A stretch of 38,476 nt of DNA from an uncultured Cryomorphaceae bacterium (GCA_913031435.1 CAJWFD010000017.1:1-38476), one strand, 5' to 3'. Shown: positions 20,353 through 29,326, counted from the stretch's first letter. Notes: generated by a model from the letters alone, not told the origin. Made by a program: numbers and translations.

Positions 20353-21306
20353 ATGAGTTTCTTCTCTAAGTTCTTCACCAGCGATAAAAAAGACAACCTT
20401 GACAAGGGGTTGGAAAAAACTAGGTCTAGTGTATTTGAGAAAATCACTCGTGCGGTTGCTGGGAAGAGTAAGTTAGATGAGCAGGCACTCGATGAAATAG
20501 AAGAGGCCTTGATCATGTCTGATGTCGGTCTTGAAACCACAGTAAAGATTATAGAGGCTTTAGAAACCCGAGTTGCTCGTGATAAAGTCATGGGCGATGG
20601 TGAGATGATGTCCATCTTGTATGAAATCATTTCAGGTTTGATGCAGCACAAGGATGGCTCTTGGGAAGACTTTGAGCTTCCTAAAACCAAAGGACCTTAT
20701 GTATCAATGGTCGTGGGAGTGAATGGAGTGGGTAAAACCACAACCATAGGAAAGTTAGCTTTCCAATTCAAACAAAAAGGTTACCATGTCGTTCTGGGCG
20801 CGGCTGATACTTTTCGAGCAGCGGCTATCGAGCAATTGCAGGTATGGGGCGAACGTACCGGTGTCCCTGTAATCAAGCAAGAGATGGGTTCTGATCCAGC
20901 TTCAGTAGCATTTGACACCTTACAACACGCTGTTTCCGTAGGCGCAGATTTATGTATCATAGATACTGCTGGTCGGTTGCATAATAAAAAGAATCTCATG
21001 ATAGAGCTCTCGAAAGTTCGTCGTGTGATGCAAAAAGTCATTCCTGGCGCTCCTCACGAGGTTCTTCTGGTATTAGATGGATCTACGGGTCAAAATGCAT
21101 TGCAGCAGGCTAAGGCTTTCGCAGAGGCGACTCAGATCACTTCGCTAGCTGTTACTAAGTTAGATGGTACAGCGAAAGGTGGAGTGGTGATAGGTATCTC
21201 CGATCAGTTGAATATTCCAGTTAAATTTATAGGTGTAGGTGAGGGGCTAGAGGACCTTCAGTTGTTTAATCCTGAGGCCTTTGCTTCTAGTCTTTTTCAG
21301 AAATAA
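20353..21306 (+). CDS. ftsY: Signal recognition particle receptor FtsY
   Basis: FtsY docks the SRP-ribosome complex at the membrane for co-translational insertion. The 317-residue protein has the NG architecture: a helical N domain (about 15-95, with LDEIEEALIMSDVGLETTVK), then the GTPase with the P loop GVNGVGKTTT (122-131), DTFRAAA (about 151-157), DTAGR starting at Asp204, and TKLDGTAKGG. The acidic A domain found in E. coli is almost absent; only a short charged N-terminus is present, as in many Bacteroidota. It starts 24 bases after the upstream terminator hairpin and ends three bases before rimO, so those two are co-transcribed. Confidence 0.97.
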   Translation: MSFFSKFFTSDKKDNLDKGLEKTRSSVFEKITRAVAGKSKLDEQALDEIEEALIMSDVGLETTVKIIEALETRVARDKVMGDGEMMSILYEIISGLMQHKDGSWEDFELPKTKGPYVSMVVGVNGVGKTTTIGKLAFQFKQKGYHVVLGAADTFRAAAIEQLQVWGERTGVPVIKQEMGSDPASVAFDTLQHAVSVGADLCIIDTAGRLHNKKNLMIELSKVRRVMQKVIPGAPHEVLLVLDGSTGQNALQQAKAFAEATQITSLAVTKLDGTAKGGVVIGISDQLNIPVKFIGVGEGLEDLQLFNPEAFASSLFQK

Positions 21307-21309
21307 GCC

Positions 21310-22626
21310 ATGCGTACAAGAAGTACTAAAAAGAATACAATCAACGTAGTTACACTAGGTTGTTCTAAGAATATTTATGATTCTGAGATCCTTATGGGCC
21401 AGCTTAAGGCCAATGGTAAAGAGGTTACTCATGAGGCGCCTGAGGAAGATGAAGGTAATATCGTAGTGATCAATACTTGTGGATTTATAGACAATGCAAA
21501 ACAAGAAAGTATAGATACCATATTGCACTACGCCGAAAAGAAACAACGCGGTGATATAGATCATGTGTACGTGACTGGATGCCTTTCTGAGCGCTACAAG
21601 CCAGACTTAGAAAGTGAAATCCCAGATGTTGATGCTTACTTTGGGACCCGAGATATGCCCTTGCTCCTTAAAACCCTGGGTGCTGATTACAAGCACGAAC
21701 TGGTAGGGGAGCGCATGACAACTACTCCTAGACATTTCGCTTATTTGAAAATAGCAGAAGGGTGTGACCGTCCATGTAGCTTTTGTGCTATTCCCTTGAT
21801 GCGCGGTAAGCACCGTTCTACCCCAATAGAGGATTTGGTGATAGAGTCAAAAAAGTTAGCAGCTAAGGGTGTGAAGGAATTGGTCTTGATTGCACAAGAT
21901 TTAACGTACTATGGACTGGATCTCTACAAAGAACGTCGGCTTGGGGCTTTACTGAAAGAGCTTATCAAAGTAGAAGGTATTGAATGGATTCGTCTCCACT
22001 ATCTATTCCCTACAGGGTTTCCAGAAGATGTCCTCGATATTATTCGCGAGGAGCCTAAGGTTTGTAATTATATTGATATTCCATTACAGCATATCGCCGA
22101 TCCTATACTCAAGAGTATGCGTCGTGGTACTACAAAGGCAAAGACCGATGCATTACTAGATAAAATGCGCCTAAAGGTTCCCGGAATCACTATTCGCACC
22201 ACATTAATTTCGGGTTATCCAGGTGAAACAGAGGAAGACCATCAAGTAGTGTTGGACTGGGTTTCAGCGCAGCGATTTGACCGTCTTGGGGTTTTTGCAT
22301 ACAGCCATGAAGAGAATACACATGCTTTTAATTTAGAAGACGATGTGCCTGCAGAGGTGAAGCAAGAGCGGGTAAATGAAATCATGGCGCTCCAGATGGA
22401 TATCAGTCGTGAACTCAATGAGCAAAAAATTGGTCACAACTTTAAAGTATTGATCGATCGTAAAGAAGGAAACCACTTTGTAGGACGGACTGAGTTTGAT
22501 TCACCAGATGTGGATAACGAGGTATTGATCCCTGCAGAAGACATCTATCTGAAAGTTGGAGACTTCTGTCAAGTAGAGGTGGTGGAAGCTCATGACTACG
22601 ATTTGATCGCTAAGGTTATTGATTAG
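21310..22626 (+). CDS. rimO: Ribosomal protein S12 methylthiotransferase RimO
   Basis: RimO is a radical-SAM enzyme with two iron-sulfur clusters that methylthiolates an aspartate of ribosomal protein S12. The 438-residue protein has the MTTase domain with Cys18 (GCSKN), Cys57 (NTCGF) and Cys91 (TGCLS), the radical-SAM CxxxCxxC at Cys152, Cys156 and Cys159 (CDRPCSFC), and a C-terminal TRAM domain (about 375-438). RimO is preferred over MiaB because of GCSKN near the start, CDRPCSFCAIP and the short TRAM end. It directly follows ftsY, three bases apart, and a T-rich terminator follows its stop. Confidence 0.95.
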   Translation: MRTRSTKKNTINVVTLGCSKNIYDSEILMGQLKANGKEVTHEAPEEDEGNIVVINTCGFIDNAKQESIDTILHYAEKKQRGDIDHVYVTGCLSERYKPDLESEIPDVDAYFGTRDMPLLLKTLGADYKHELVGERMTTTPRHFAYLKIAEGCDRPCSFCAIPLMRGKHRSTPIEDLVIESKKLAAKGVKELVLIAQDLTYYGLDLYKERRLGALLKELIKVEGIEWIRLHYLFPTGFPEDVLDIIREEPKVCNYIDIPLQHIADPILKSMRRGTTKAKTDALLDKMRLKVPGITIRTTLISGYPGETEEDHQVVLDWVSAQRFDRLGVFAYSHEENTHAFNLEDDVPAEVKQERVNEIMALQMDISRELNEQKIGHNFKVLIDRKEGNHFVGRTEFDSPDVDNEVLIPAEDIYLKVGDFCQVEVVEAHDYDLIAKVID

Positions 22627-22644
22627 TCAATTGCACTGGGTATT

Positions 22645-22675
22645 AAAAAAAAAGAGGTCGGAAGGCCTTTTTTTT
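22645..22675 (+). terminator. Rho-independent terminator of ftsY-rimO
   Basis: After the rimO stop an A-rich AAAGAGGTC, loop GGAA, and GGCC followed by about ten T form a hairpin with a few G-T pairs. The A run before and T run after make it effective in both directions in principle; the gene order makes it the plus-strand terminator of rimO. Confidence 0.75.
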
Positions 22676-22778
22676 GTGTTTAATCGTAACCAAATAGTCG
22701 GTTAAGCTATTCACATCTATTGTGTATACTTCCCTAATTGGAGTGCTTATATTTCTATTACACTGCTGATAGTTCCGT

Positions 22779-22786
22779 TATATTTG
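22779..22786 (+). promoter_or_regulatory. -7 box for the LysM/SGNH/MBOAT operon (TATATTTG)
   Basis: TATATTTG is an exact TAnnTTTG match that ends five bases before the ATG at 22792. Transcription would start at or next to the A of the start codon, giving a leaderless mRNA for the first gene of the operon. At the -33 position only ATT is present. Confidence 0.65.
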
Positions 22787-22791
22787 TGTAG

Positions 22792-23802
22792 ATGCATAAA
22801 AATAACAAGCTTAAATCCGTTTTTACCTTTGCGATTTACCTTCTCGCTCATCTGCTCTATGGCAGTGATAGTACGCTTGTTCATTCAGGTTTACTAGACT
22901 GGTCTATGGAGCGGCAAGTAGGGACTTTTGAGCCTGCGGGATGGAGTTGTTCGGAATTGCCGGCGCTCACAAGAGTGCAAGCTGTTCGAATGGGGCTTAC
23001 CGTGGATGAATTTGTAGACGAACGTTTTGATCCTGTTAAAGGTAAAATAGCTGCTGCGCAATACTACGGGAATACAGTTAAGCTCAACCTTATGCCTGAA
23101 CTGGTGGCTAGTCAAGGAGGTTTACTCTTGTCGGATATAGCTGCAGAGGCTGGTGTTCCACTTAGGGTAATTGAAGTTAGTAACCCACATTTAAGACGAG
23201 ATGTACTTCCTGTTGGAGCAGTATTGTATGGGGTTGATGCTGTTTTCCCCCCAGAATTGATCTCAGAATTGGCGGCGAAACAAGTAGTGTACAGTGAAGC
23301 ATTAGTCGTGCAATATGAACGAAGGAGAAAACAGGTATTGTCTTTTATGCCGGATCCCTCCACACATAGTGTTAGTACCTATACCGTGCGCAATGGTGAC
23401 TATTTAGGAAGGATCAGTGCGAAGACCGGTGCAAGTCTGGAGGAGTTAAGAAAATGGAATAGAATAAACGGAAATACGATCTACGCCGGACAGCGACTAA
23501 CGATATGGATACCTAAAAATAAAGCACCCAATCCGTTACCTGTCGCTGCTGTTGAGGTACGTCCTAAAGAGCCGGAAGCAAAAAAGGAATTAGCGAGTTT
23601 ACAGACCAGTGATTATGTCACCTATGAAGTAAAGTTAGGGGACACATTGTGGGGGATTGCACAGAAATTTCCTGGGGTAAGTGCCGATAATATAAAAGTG
23701 TGGAATAAAGTTGATCTTTTGATTATGGCTGGTGAGAAGTTAAAGATCAATACACAGACCATATCTGACTATTCTCCAGAAAAGTACCCTAGCACGCTGT
23801 AA
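22792..23802 (+). CDS. LysM protein with a decayed MltD-like N-terminal half
   Basis: The 336-residue protein has an N-terminal hydrophobic signal (about 8-24). It ends in two LysM peptidoglycan-binding domains: LysM1 about 197-241 (YTVRNGDYLGRISAKTGASL) and LysM2 about 277-320 (YEVKLGDTLWGIAQKF). Residues 58-93 (RMGLTVDEFVDERFDPVKGK and on) resemble the final part of the MltD/GH23 domain, whose usual sequence is like 'YGLEVNxxVDERRDPxKATxAAAxYL'. Residues 108-155 resemble the linker after that domain in MltD (NPHLRRDVLPVGA). The preceding catalytic part with the Glu-Ser motif is missing, so it is probably not an active lytic transglycosylase but a wall-binding subunit. It is the first gene of an operon with two SGNH proteins and an MBOAT, one base before the next start codon. 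Confidence 0.85.
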   Translation: MHKNNKLKSVFTFAIYLLAHLLYGSDSTLVHSGLLDWSMERQVGTFEPAGWSCSELPALTRVQAVRMGLTVDEFVDERFDPVKGKIAAAQYYGNTVKLNLMPELVASQGGLLLSDIAAEAGVPLRVIEVSNPHLRRDVLPVGAVLYGVDAVFPPELISELAAKQVVYSEALVVQYERRRKQVLSFMPDPSTHSVSTYTVRNGDYLGRISAKTGASLEELRKWNRINGNTIYAGQRLTIWIPKNKAPNPLPVAAVEVRPKEPEAKKELASLQTSDYVTYEVKLGDTLWGIAQKFPGVSADNIKVWNKVDLLIMAGEKLKINTQTISDYSPEKYPSTL

Positions 23803-23803
23803 A

Positions 23804-25300
23804 ATGAATAAACCGGGCCAATTTTTCGCCTTTTTAATTGCAACGGGGTTTACGGTCTTTTTGTTAAGTCTTTTCTCGCCCAAAGAAGCATTCAAATTAG
23901 GCCCCTTTGAGTTGAGTTACTACAAACCTTCAGACTTACTAGGTTCATTTTGGGTAGAAGAATCCTTTGCTGTTGATACAGGAGTAAGTAAGCTCAAGAT
24001 TTTAGCAGTTGACACCGCGTTATCAGATCAAGATGGTACTCTTTCGGAGTCTGCTATTCACAACCCACTTCCCATCAAAATACTCGTGCCTCCAGTAAAG
24101 CTAGATACTGGAATTCAGGTGATTGACGTGGCTTCGTTTTTTTCATTTTTCGAAGCTTTAAATGTTATTGATCATGATCCAAACGAACGAGTAAGGGTAA
24201 TTCACTATGGAGACTCTCAGCTAGAAGGAGATCGAATCACCATGCAGTTGCGCGATGCTCTTCAAAAGAAATATGGTGGTTATGGCTTTGGTTATGTGAG
24301 TCTTAGCCCACTAGTAGCACCTTCCTCACTGGCTTTTTCTAAGGAGCAAGGGTTATTAAGAAAAACAGTTTTCGGTCGCAGAGATACCTCTGTTAAGGAT
24401 ATGCGCTATGGGCACCTGGCCTCCTTCACAGCTTTGATCGAAAATGAACAGGGTGAATTTGAGGGAAATGTCGTTCTAAAAAAACGGAATTGGGGGTTTA
24501 CAAGGGCCCGCAATTACAGCACGTTAAAACTTCATATGGATGCCTCTGCTCCAGCGAAAGTCTCATTTCATATAGAGGACACTCTATATTCAACACGTAT
24601 TTTCCCAAAGGGTGAGTGGACCCTAGGGTTAGATGTACCCTTGGTTAATGAATTCTCCATGCATATTCAAAGCAGTGAATCCGCCAGGGTTTTTGGATGG
24701 AGCTTTGAAAGCCCGACAGGTATCCATGTAGATAATGTGGCGATGCGTGGTGCTTCGGGCATGATGTTTACAAAGCTTGATGAGGTCCAACTACAAAAAT
24801 CCCTTCAGCGTGAGGGATATACTTTAATCATCATGCAGTTTGGTGGTAATGCAGTGCCCTATTTAAAGGATGAGGCTCATGCAAAGAGATTCGCACGTTC
24901 CATAGGACGCCAACTAGATCAAATGCAAAAACTTTATCCATCCGCTGCATTACTTTTTATAGGTCCATCTGATATGGCCAGAAAGCAAGGTATCGTCATG
25001 GAGAGCTATCCCCTTATACCTGTATTGAGGACTGCTTTGAGGAAAGAGGTTCTGTCAAGAGGAGCAGGGTATTGGGATCTATATGATGTTATGGGTGGAG
25101 AAGGTTCCATGGTGGATTGGGTAACTCAGGATCCTGCATTTGCTGTGAAAGACTATATACACTTTACTCCAAAAGGAGCGAGCTGGGTGGGCCGCAGATT
25201 GGCACAGGAATTATCAATACTTCAACTGCGCTATGATGACTTGAAAATAGAGCAGACAATGAAGCAAGGAACAGTAACTCAAATACCAACGACACTATGA
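23804..25300 (+). CDS. Membrane-anchored SGNH/GDSL-type hydrolase or esterase
   Basis: The 498-residue protein begins with a membrane anchor (about 6-24) and a spacer rich in Pro and Thr. The SGNH fold follows: block I VIHYGDSQLEGDRI with nucleophile Ser138, block III-like MQFGGNAV (Asn349), and block V DYIHFTPKG with Asp450 and His453. The triad is complete. A beta-sandwich insertion of about 150 residues lies between block I and block III. SGNH domains beside MBOAT genes usually act as O-acetyltransferases or esterases on glycans (as in PatB or AlgX/AlgJ). The gene is one base after the LysM gene and overlaps the next SGNH gene by four bases (ATGA). A peripheral or periplasmic location facing the wall is likely. 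Confidence 0.85.
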   Translation: MNKPGQFFAFLIATGFTVFLLSLFSPKEAFKLGPFELSYYKPSDLLGSFWVEESFAVDTGVSKLKILAVDTALSDQDGTLSESAIHNPLPIKILVPPVKLDTGIQVIDVASFFSFFEALNVIDHDPNERVRVIHYGDSQLEGDRITMQLRDALQKKYGGYGFGYVSLSPLVAPSSLAFSKEQGLLRKTVFGRRDTSVKDMRYGHLASFTALIENEQGEFEGNVVLKKRNWGFTRARNYSTLKLHMDASAPAKVSFHIEDTLYSTRIFPKGEWTLGLDVPLVNEFSMHIQSSESARVFGWSFESPTGIHVDNVAMRGASGMMFTKLDEVQLQKSLQREGYTLIIMQFGGNAVPYLKDEAHAKRFARSIGRQLDQMQKLYPSAALLFIGPSDMARKQGIVMESYPLIPVLRTALRKEVLSRGAGYWDLYDVMGGEGSMVDWVTQDPAFAVKDYIHFTPKGASWVGRRLAQELSILQLRYDDLKIEQTMKQGTVTQIPTTL

Positions 25301-26538
25301 AACTAGTTGCTGTCGCTATTACGTTTTTACTGGGTGCTCTAGGTATTCTTTCCGCTCAAGAGGAAATGGGCGCTATTGCCCTCAGGTATCCATTCTTAGA
25401 TACGTCAAGAAATCATATCGAGTTTTTTGGAAAGAGCGATGGAATGGAAAAATTCTATCAAAAATTAGACAAGGCGATTTTTGATAATGAAGGGAAAGTT
25501 AACATTGTTCATGTTGGAGGTTCTCACGTTCAAGGGGGTACGCTGAGCCATACGCTGAGATCAAACCTGGGGCAATTAGCGCCAGACCTTCAGATAGAGC
25601 GAGGTTTTTTCTTTCCGCATAGGTTGGCAAATACAAACATGCCCAGCAATATCTATGTTAAAAAGATAGGTGCATGGGAAGGTTGCAGGAATAGTATTTT
25701 AAGAAACAATTGTCCTTGGGGATTAAGTGGTATTGATGCCGTAACTAGAGAGGAAGATGCCGGATTTATCCTGCAAAGCTTTAGAGACCGCGGAGAGGCT
25801 TATAGTTTTACCGAGTTGAGAATTTTTGAGCATATGAGTTCTAATACGATGGAGCCCATTTGTATTCCTTCGCCGGATTCTGTTGTGATAGATTCAATTG
25901 CAGGAGTACGTAGATGGTTTTTCAAGGAACGCATCGATTCAGTTTCCATCACGTTTCAACTTCAGGATGACCAGGAGCCAGTTTATACCCTACAAGGAAT
26001 ACAAATGGTGCTGGAAGAAAGCGGATTAGTATACCATGCCTTAGGAGTGAATGGAGCCTCTACGAAGAGTTTTTTAAGAAGCGAAAACTTCATAGAGCAA
26101 GGCCGGTACATTTCACCAGATTTAGTGATTTTCGGCCTAGGAATTAACGATGCCTATAAACCAGACAGTGAATGGCATCCCCAGGAGTACAAGGAGCGTT
26201 ACGACACGTTAGTGGATTGGTTCAGGACCATTAACCCGGATTGCGAGTTTATATTCATGACCAATAATGACAGCTACTATAAGCGCAAAGTACCCAATGA
26301 GCATGCCTTAGATGTAGTAGAAGTTATGAAACAGCTGAGTAAAGACCACAATACAGGTTTTTGGGATTTATTTGGGGTCATGGGCGGTCTTAACTCTGTG
26401 GCGATCTGGGAGGAGCATGGCTTGGCAAAGCGCGATAAGATTCACTTTTCAAGAACGGGATACCGTTTAAACTCTGACCTATTATTTTGGGCATTTTGGG
26501 AGGATTATGAGCGACACGTAAAGCACCTTGAAAATTGA
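25297..26538 (+). CDS. Second SGNH/GDSL-type protein
   Basis: The 413-residue protein has a signal peptide (about 1-20, ending ILSA) and then the SGNH fold. Block I is VHVGGSHVQGG with Ser76 (GGS replaces the usual GDS), the oxyanion block is FGLGINDAY with Asn284, and the last block is DKIHFSRTG with Asp380 and His383. Thus Ser, Asn, Asp and His are all present, but the Asp that normally precedes Ser in GDS is Gly. It resembles its neighbour in layout (WDLFGVMGGLNS against WDLYDVMGGEGS) and is probably a paralogue with a beta insertion. It overlaps both neighbours by four bases, so the three proteins are made in a coupled manner. Being secreted rather than anchored, it may be the transferase or the mobile partner. 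Confidence 0.83.
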   Translation: MKLVAVAITFLLGALGILSAQEEMGAIALRYPFLDTSRNHIEFFGKSDGMEKFYQKLDKAIFDNEGKVNIVHVGGSHVQGGTLSHTLRSNLGQLAPDLQIERGFFFPHRLANTNMPSNIYVKKIGAWEGCRNSILRNNCPWGLSGIDAVTREEDAGFILQSFRDRGEAYSFTELRIFEHMSSNTMEPICIPSPDSVVIDSIAGVRRWFFKERIDSVSITFQLQDDQEPVYTLQGIQMVLEESGLVYHALGVNGASTKSFLRSENFIEQGRYISPDLVIFGLGINDAYKPDSEWHPQEYKERYDTLVDWFRTINPDCEFIFMTNNDSYYKRKVPNEHALDVVEVMKQLSKDHNTGFWDLFGVMGGLNSVAIWEEHGLAKRDKIHFSRTGYRLNSDLLFWAFWEDYERHVKHLEN

Positions 26539-28199
26539 TCGACTGGAGCATCATAGAACATTGGTTGACCTACCAAGAGAATAGTCCGTTGTTATTTACA
26601 CAACGTTACTTCTGGGTGTTCTTTGCCCTAGTGATGGGTGGCTATAGCTTAGTATATAAGCACACCGCCCGTCGCAATGTTTTCCTATTTGCAGTGTCTT
26701 TATTTTTCTATTATAAAACTAGTGGTTTTTACTTTATCATATTACTGTTCAGTACAGTGGTTGATTTTGTAATAGGATGGGCGATCTATACCAATAAGGT
26801 TAAATGGCAGCGTCAAGCACTTGTAGCATTATCCATACTGGTGAATCTGATGGTATTAGGCTATTTTAAGTACGCCTATTTTGTGGTAGATTTTTTACAT
26901 GACCTCACCGGTATTGAACTTACGGTGATTAACTCTTTTGCCCTTTGGACGAACCAAGCAGTTGGGACAAATTTTGTTTTTGAAAAAATATTACTTCCTG
27001 TTGGGATTTCATTTTTCACGTTTCAAACCATTTCCTACAGTGTGGATATTTACAGGGGACATGTCAAGCCTGTGAAGAATATTTTGGATTTCGGATTCTA
27101 TGTGAGCTTCTTTCCTCAGCTCGTCGCTGGCCCTATCGTGAGGGCATCAGAATTTATTCCGCAGTTACACCAGCCGTATCAGTTGTCTAAGCAACGCGCA
27201 GGACTTGCTGTTTTCTGGATTTTAAACGGATTACTTAAAAAGCTATTTCTTGCCGATTACCTGGCTGTTCAATTTATTGACCGGGTCTTTGATAACCCTC
27301 AGCTGTATAGTGGTTTTGAAACGATGAGCGCCCTCTTCGGTTACTCCTTGCAGGTATATGCAGATTTCTCGGGCTATACTGATGTTGCTATTGGTATTGC
27401 GATGCTTCTCGGATTCACATTACCTAAAAACTTTAACAGCCCTTATAAGGCATCTTCTGTGGCTGATTTTTGGCGAAGATGGCACCTCTCTTTATCCACT
27501 TGGTTAAGAGATTATCTGTACATCCCTCTGGGTGGCAATAGAAAAGGATCCATAGCTTCCTACCTTATTGTATTTATATTTTTTGTGATGATCGCTCTGG
27601 TTGTGGGTAACCCATTATTGACCCTTATACTTTCTGGCGTTTTTGCATTGGGCTCCTTTGCAATGCGTTACAGCCCTGTCGTCGCAAAGTGGGTAAACAC
27701 GAATATCAACCTCATGCTGACGATGATTCTAGGGGGACTCTGGCACGGGGCATCTTGGAACTTTGTTACTTGGGGAACGTTGAATGGTATAGGACTCGTG
27801 GTTTATAAAAACTGGAAGAAAGTATCTCCTTGGGCTGATAAGAAAAAATGGTACAACCGCGCTATTGGACTGCTTCTCACATTAAGCTTTATCACATTCA
27901 CCCGTGCATGGTTCCGCGCTCCAACTTGGGATGGTGCGATTGAATTATTGACTAAAATCACGAACGATTTTGGTATGGATACTGTTGCGGGGGTGATTTC
28001 AGGGAATTGGAAATTTTTCACGGTGATGCTTTTAGGCTATTTAATCCATTGGATTCCTAGTCGATATAAGACGCAGATGCAAGATAAAGTGGCTGATGCT
28101 CCTGTATGGATACTTTACGTGCTCGTGATTGTATCCACTTTGGTAATCTATCAAATTCTTAGCGCTGAGGTCCAGCCATTTATCTACTTTGCTTTCTAG
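26535..28199 (+). CDS. MBOAT family O-acyltransferase
   Basis: The 554-residue protein is a membrane-bound O-acyltransferase with about 11 membrane segments. Its signature GGLWHGASWNFVTWGTLNG contains the catalytic His404; the preceding RRWHLSLSTWLRDYLYIPLG segment (about 315-335) and the VGISFFTFQTISY segment (about 155-168) are typical of AlgI/PatA-like members. These move an acyl group, usually acetyl, across the membrane to an SGNH partner or an exported polymer. It starts at TTG (26535), inside the stop of the previous gene (TTGA), with no ATG until residue 34 within the first membrane segment. I therefore accept the TTG. The operon context with two SGNH proteins and a LysM protein points to peptidoglycan or another wall-linked glycan as acceptor. 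Confidence 0.92.
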   Translation: MIDWSIIEHWLTYQENSPLLFTQRYFWVFFALVMGGYSLVYKHTARRNVFLFAVSLFFYYKTSGFYFIILLFSTVVDFVIGWAIYTNKVKWQRQALVALSILVNLMVLGYFKYAYFVVDFLHDLTGIELTVINSFALWTNQAVGTNFVFEKILLPVGISFFTFQTISYSVDIYRGHVKPVKNILDFGFYVSFFPQLVAGPIVRASEFIPQLHQPYQLSKQRAGLAVFWILNGLLKKLFLADYLAVQFIDRVFDNPQLYSGFETMSALFGYSLQVYADFSGYTDVAIGIAMLLGFTLPKNFNSPYKASSVADFWRRWHLSLSTWLRDYLYIPLGGNRKGSIASYLIVFIFFVMIALVVGNPLLTLILSGVFALGSFAMRYSPVVAKWVNTNINLMLTMILGGLWHGASWNFVTWGTLNGIGLVVYKNWKKVSPWADKKKWYNRAIGLLLTLSFITFTRAWFRAPTWDGAIELLTKITNDFGMDTVAGVISGNWKFFTVMLLGYLIHWIPSRYKTQMQDKVADAPVWILYVLVIVSTLVIYQILSAEVQPFIYFAF

Positions 28200-28237
28200 G
28201 CCAGTCTTCTTATCTTGATAGGAATAGAAATTAATTC

Positions 28238-29326
28238 ATGAAACATAAACTTAGTACGGCTACTGCAATGATCTCTTGTGTATTTTTCCTTCTGAGCGCT
28301 TGTGCTGGTAGGGAAGAAACTTCTGGTCCTATTCTTGTCGAGTTACACCACAGCAAAGAGTCCATCAGTTTACGCGGTTTACACGCAACACAGGACACAG
28401 TTGTTATTGTTGGAGGGAGTTTAGGTACCATAGGTGTGAGTACTGACGCAGGACTGCATTGGTCTTTTACAAAAATCGAGGGTGCGGAAGAAAGTCAATT
28501 CAGATCTGTTTGGGCACATGATTCAGAACATTTCATTGCTGTCACTTCCGGCGCTCCGAGCTACATATATTCTTCGCGTGATGCTGGTGAGCACTGGTCG
28601 AGGGTCTACTCCGATACGGCAGAATCCACCTTTCTGGATGGCATAGTATTCCTTAGTGATCAGGTTGGTTACGTGTTTGGAGATCCTGTAGATGGTCATT
28701 TTATGTGGTTAGAAACCGTTAATGGTGGTGATACCTGGACCCCGGGAATAGGTCCTGAATCTATTGATGGCGAGGCTAGTTTTGCAGCGAGTGGTTCAGC
28801 AATAACCTATGGTTATGGGATAATTTCCATCGTTACTGGTGGCAGCGTATCCCGTATGCATACATCTTCCGACAGCGGAAAGACCTGGTTGACTGACTTT
28901 ATTGAATTACAGCAAGGTTTACCCAGCCAGGGTGCTTTTGCACAGGTTTGGGAGGGAACAAAGTTGTACATCGTTGGTGGTGATTACATGATGGATTCAG
29001 ACACTTCAAGTACGGCCCTGATCATAGACTTGGCCACTGGTGAGCAGGATGAAGCTACACTAGATCTCTTAGGTAGCCTACCTTATACAAGTGATGTTAC
29101 AAGTGATGGACAGAATATGTACTTCACAGGGACTACAGGAGTCCGGGTATTGGATACATTACTGCACATCGTCGATACTGGAACAATGCATTCCTTGGCC
29201 TACAGTGGGAAGTATCTTTTTGCTAGCGGTCCAAGCGGTCGTGTTTCCCGAATATATACAGGGGATGAGGCAGGACTAAAAGTCTTACTTGAAAAAGTAA
29301 AAAATGCCAGAAAAGAAGAATATTAA
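28238..29326 (+). CDS. Ycf48/BNR-like beta-propeller lipoprotein
   Basis: This 362-residue protein has a lipoprotein signal with lipobox Cys22 (LLSAC). The mature part carries BNR-like repeats, each of the type 'S-x-D-x-G-x-x-W': STDAGLHWSF, SSRDAGEHWS, VNGGDTW and SSDSGKTWLTD. This gives a beta propeller of the Ycf48-like group, common in Bacteroidota and often labelled oxidoreductase without evidence. Ycf48 itself is a photosystem assembly factor of phototrophs; here a general binding or assembly scaffold is more likely. It starts 38 bases after the MBOAT gene on the same strand, so co-transcription is possible but not coupled. Its substrate is unknown. Confidence 0.82.
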   Translation: MKHKLSTATAMISCVFFLLSACAGREETSGPILVELHHSKESISLRGLHATQDTVVIVGGSLGTIGVSTDAGLHWSFTKIEGAEESQFRSVWAHDSEHFIAVTSGAPSYIYSSRDAGEHWSRVYSDTAESTFLDGIVFLSDQVGYVFGDPVDGHFMWLETVNGGDTWTPGIGPESIDGEASFAASGSAITYGYGIISIVTGGSVSRMHTSSDSGKTWLTDFIELQQGLPSQGAFAQVWEGTKLYIVGGDYMMDSDTSSTALIIDLATGEQDEATLDLLGSLPYTSDVTSDGQNMYFTGTTGVRVLDTLLHIVDTGTMHSLAYSGKYLFASGPSGRVSRIYTGDEAGLKVLLEKVKNARKEEY

